Shown here piece by piece: positions 43,705-45,927 of a stretch of 45,927 nt of DNA. This stretch comes from Patescibacteria group bacterium (GTDB taxonomy: Bacteria; Patescibacteriota; Minisyncoccia; Phycocordibacterales; Phycocordibacteraceae): NCBI GenBank assembly GCA_018970465.1, contig JAGWWI010000004.1:1-45927 (forward strand), written 5' to 3'. How positions within the stretch are numbered: position 1 is the first letter of the stretch; every line of letters begins with the position of its first letter. The notes beneath the pieces are model-generated. The model did no database searches. It was not told the DNA's origin and saw only the letters and a program-made list of their open reading frames with translations. The position numbers and the translations under genes are program-made.

Positions 43705-45432
43705 CTATCCAGAGGCCGCGCGCCGCGCTTCGTCGAGTGAGGTTGCTCCGCGTGCGGCGGCGTAGATGCCTTCCTCGAGCGCCGTGAGCGTGCCGGCGCG
43801 CTTCGCTGCCTGCTCGATCGCCGGTCGACCCTGCGCCAAGACGTCGCGCACGACGGATACGTCGAGGACCTCGTGAATGCCGATCGCCCCCGCGTATCCT
43901 CCCGCAGCGAGCGGGCGGTAGAACGCGAGTGCGTCGAGCGTGGTACCGGGCGCGACGGCACCCTCTTCTTTGAGTGCCCCTAGAACGGCCGCGAACGCCG
44001 CGTCGGGCGCGACCCCCGCGCGTTCTTCTGCCGTGAGCCGGTAGGCCTCGTTCGGCCCCGCGAGCCGACGCACCAGGCGCTCGCCAAGGATAAGACGCGT
44101 CGCAGAGGCGAGCAGTGCGGGGTCGACGCCGAGCTCTATGAGGCGCGGGAGCGCGTCCGCCGCGCAGTTGGCACGGACCGTTGCGAGTACGAGGCGGCCG
44201 GCAGCGGCCGCGCTCGCGGCGAGCGCGGCCGTCTCGGCGTCGCGGATCTCGCCGATCGCGATGATGTCCGCATCGTGCCGCACGAGCGCGCGGACCCCGT
44301 TTGCGAAGGTGAATCCGGTTGCCGGGTCGACCTGCGATTGGCTTACGCGCGCCAGCTGGTATTCGATCGGGTCCTCGATCGTGGCGATGCTGACATCCGG
44401 CGCATTGAGGACGTCAAGGAGGGTGTAGAGCGTGGTCGTCTTGCCCGATCCGGCCGGGCCGGCGATCAAGACGAGCCCGCTCGTTGCGCGCAGGGCCCGA
44501 TGGACCTGCTCGAGCCCGGCGCCGTGGAATCCGATGCTCTCGAGCGTGAAGCCCTCGCTTCCAGCCCGCAAAAGGCGCAAAACGACCTTCTCGCCGAAGG
44601 CGGTCGGGAGTACGGAGACGCAGAAGGCGGTCTGCGCCCCCTCCGCCTCCATCTTGAAGCGTCCTTCCTGGGGCAGGCGGCGTTCGTCGAGCTTGAGCGC
44701 CGCGAGCGCTTTGGTGCGCGCCGCGATCGCCGGAGCCGCGCGCTTCGGCAGGCTCATCGCGTCCCGCAGGGTGCCGCCGATTCGGTAGCGCACGACAACG
44801 TCGCTCTCTGTCGGTTCAATGTGGAGATCGGAGGCTCTCTGGGCCGCCGCGTGCCGCAAGAGCGCGTCGACGATCCGTACGGCGGCGGGATCCTCCGCCG
44901 CGCGCCGCAGCTCCTGGTCGGCAAGCGTGCCTTCTGCGCTCGCCGGCGCCGAGAGCCGGGCCACCTCAGTCGCGATGATGTCGCCGAAGGCGCTCTTGAG
45001 GAGCTGCTGGTATTGCAATAGCGCCCCGCGGAGGCTCTCGCCGTCGGCGAGACGGGGCTTCAAGGATAGGCCGGCACGCTTACTCACTGCCGCGACCGCT
45101 GCCAGATCGTCGATATCGAGGAGCGCGATCTCGAGATTCTCTCCGTCCCGCTTGTAGGCGATCGCATTATGGGCGCGCGCAATCGGCTCGGGGATCAGGG
45201 AGAGCGTCGCGGCGTCGATGCGGAAGTCCTTCAACGAGACGAAGGGGATGCCGAGCACATACGCCTGGATGCGCCGCAGCGCGTCCTCGGTCAGGGCGCC
45301 GCGCGAGACGAGCAGGTCGCCCACGGAGACGCCCTTCTTGCGCGCCTCCTCAGCGGCGTCGTCGATCTCCTTCTTCGCGACGAGGCCCGAGTCGGTGATG
45401 AACTCCTTCAACTCCCCTTCTGAAACGTGCAT
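43705..45432 (-). CDS. Second GspE/PilB family ATPase
   Basis: IAGPAGSGKTTTLYTLLDVLN, IATIEDPIEYQL, GVRALVRHDADIIAIGEIRDAETA; N-terminal MshEN-like region. Confidence 0.9.
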   Translation of the reverse strand: MHVSEGELKEFITDSGLVAKKEIDDAAEEARKKGVSVGDLLVSRGALTEDALRRIQAYVLGIPFVSLKDFRIDAATLSLIPEPIARAHNAIAYKRDGENLEIALLDIDDLAAVAAVSKRAGLSLKPRLADGESLRGALLQYQQLLKSAFGDIIATEVARLSAPASAEGTLADQELRRAAEDPAAVRIVDALLRHAAAQRASDLHIEPTESDVVVRYRIGGTLRDAMSLPKRAAPAIAARTKALAALKLDERRLPQEGRFKMEAEGAQTAFCVSVLPTAFGEKVVLRLLRAGSEGFTLESIGFHGAGLEQVHRALRATSGLVLIAGPAGSGKTTTLYTLLDVLNAPDVSIATIEDPIEYQLARVSQSQVDPATGFTFANGVRALVRHDADIIAIGEIRDAETAALAASAAAAGRLVLATVRANCAADALPRLIELGVDPALLASATRLILGERLVRRLAGPNEAYRLTAEERAGVAPDAAFAAVLGALKEEGAVAPGTTLDALAFYRPLAAGGYAGAIGIHEVLDVSVVRDVLAQGRPAIEQAAKRAGTLTALEEGIYAAARGATSLDEARRAASG

Positions 45433-45480
45433 TACATGAAGTATAACGCGTCGGAGATGAACTCCGGCGCGGTTGGCACA

Positions 45481-45735
45481 TCACTTCTCACTTTTCGGAC
45501 AAGGGAATGCGAGGTTCCCCCATCCGCCCGGAACTCGATCGGTCGCACCGCAGTTCACGCATATCTCGTCGTAGGTTGAGGCGTCGAGAGAAATGCGGGT
45601 CTCGTGGCTCGGATGCGGCCCGTGTGCGGCTGGAGCTGCACCCCGCTTTTCAAGAAGCGGCAGCACAGCTGCTTTTTCTTCGGGGGAACCAGAAAGAGCT
45701 ATGATTTTCAGTGCGTCGAGTACAGAGGTACCCAT
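45481..45735 (-). CDS. Small protein with C-terminal zinc-ribbon-like region
   Basis: MGTSVLDALKIIALSGSPEEKAAVLPLLEKRG...EICVNCGATDRVPGGWGNLAFPCPKSEK; strong SD (aggaggtttgag) before the ATG. Confidence 0.6.
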   Translation of the reverse strand: MGTSVLDALKIIALSGSPEEKAAVLPLLEKRGAAPAAHGPHPSHETRISLDASTYDEICVNCGATDRVPGGWGNLAFPCPKSEK

Positions 45736-45793
45736 CTCAAACCTCCTGAGGAGAATTGTTGCTCCTGTAGTATAGATTGAATTACCACCCCAA

Positions 45794-45916
45794 CCTAAAT
45801 TCACCCCTGAATTAGGACACCCTCGTTTTTGATAATACCTGCCGTTAAGGCAAGCTCCCGCGCACTCCGGTATCCGAGAATCCGCCTCGGCTTGTCGTTG
45901 ATGATAGCGCATGCTT
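45794..45916 (-). repeat. Right copy of ~123-bp inverted terminal repeat of the contig
   Basis: Reverse complement of 1-123. Confidence 0.95.
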
Positions 45917-45926
45917 GATTGATTTC
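45801..45926 (-). mobile_element. C-terminal fragment of IS30-like transposase, truncated at contig end
   Basis: Minus strand EINQACAIINDKPRRILGYRSARELALTAGIIKNEGVLIQG*, identical to the left-end fragment. Confidence 0.8.
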
Positions 45927-45927
45927 C

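Noticed and set aside
1-45927. Composite transposon or plasmid carrying the whole window
   Set aside because: The interior is essential chromosomal core (dnaA, polA, ribosomal proteins); the inverted IS ends are better explained by a contig break at repeated IS copies.
1-45927. CRISPR array or cas genes
   Set aside because: No regularly spaced repeats and no Cas-like products were seen in the window.

Overview
The window looks like a complete 45.9-kb contig from a GC-rich Patescibacteria/CPR (Parcubacteria-like) bacterium. Both ends terminate in the same inverted ~123-bp sequence, which encodes the C-terminus of an IS30-like (rve) transposase, so the contig probably breaks at two IS copies. 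The main body is a compact chromosomal core: rpsT, ruvA, a MurE-like ligase, a YvcK-like protein, an ABC-F ATPase, holA-like, polA, tsaE, a VanY-like peptidase, pilB, a KGG protein, ruvB-yebC-ruvC, a class A PBP, and dnaN-dnaA divergent from rpmH-rnpA-yidC with DnaA-box-like sites (candidate oriC). It continues with a CPR-type T4SS-like cluster (PrgI, split TraC/VirB4, VirB2/TrbC-like pilin), rpmB, a degenerate MBL protein, sodA, comEC, rnhA, recJ, HIT, pgk, tpiA and a second pilB/gspE. The first ~6 kb is accessory: a cluster of TGAGACG motifs, a ~226-bp segment bounded by 15-bp direct repeats, and a decayed phage-like island (tandem truncated serine recombinase C-termini, terminase-small-subunit-like HTH protein, truncated DNA methyltransferase). 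The observation most worth follow-up is an AT-richer HTH-LAGLIDADG gene packed exactly between a neighbouring stop codon and the 3' end of a tRNA-Lys gene. That tRNA has an abnormal T-loop, and an orphan canonical tRNA 3' half lies just upstream of it on the opposite strand. All assignments come from reading the sequence and the supplied ORF translations; no searches were run.
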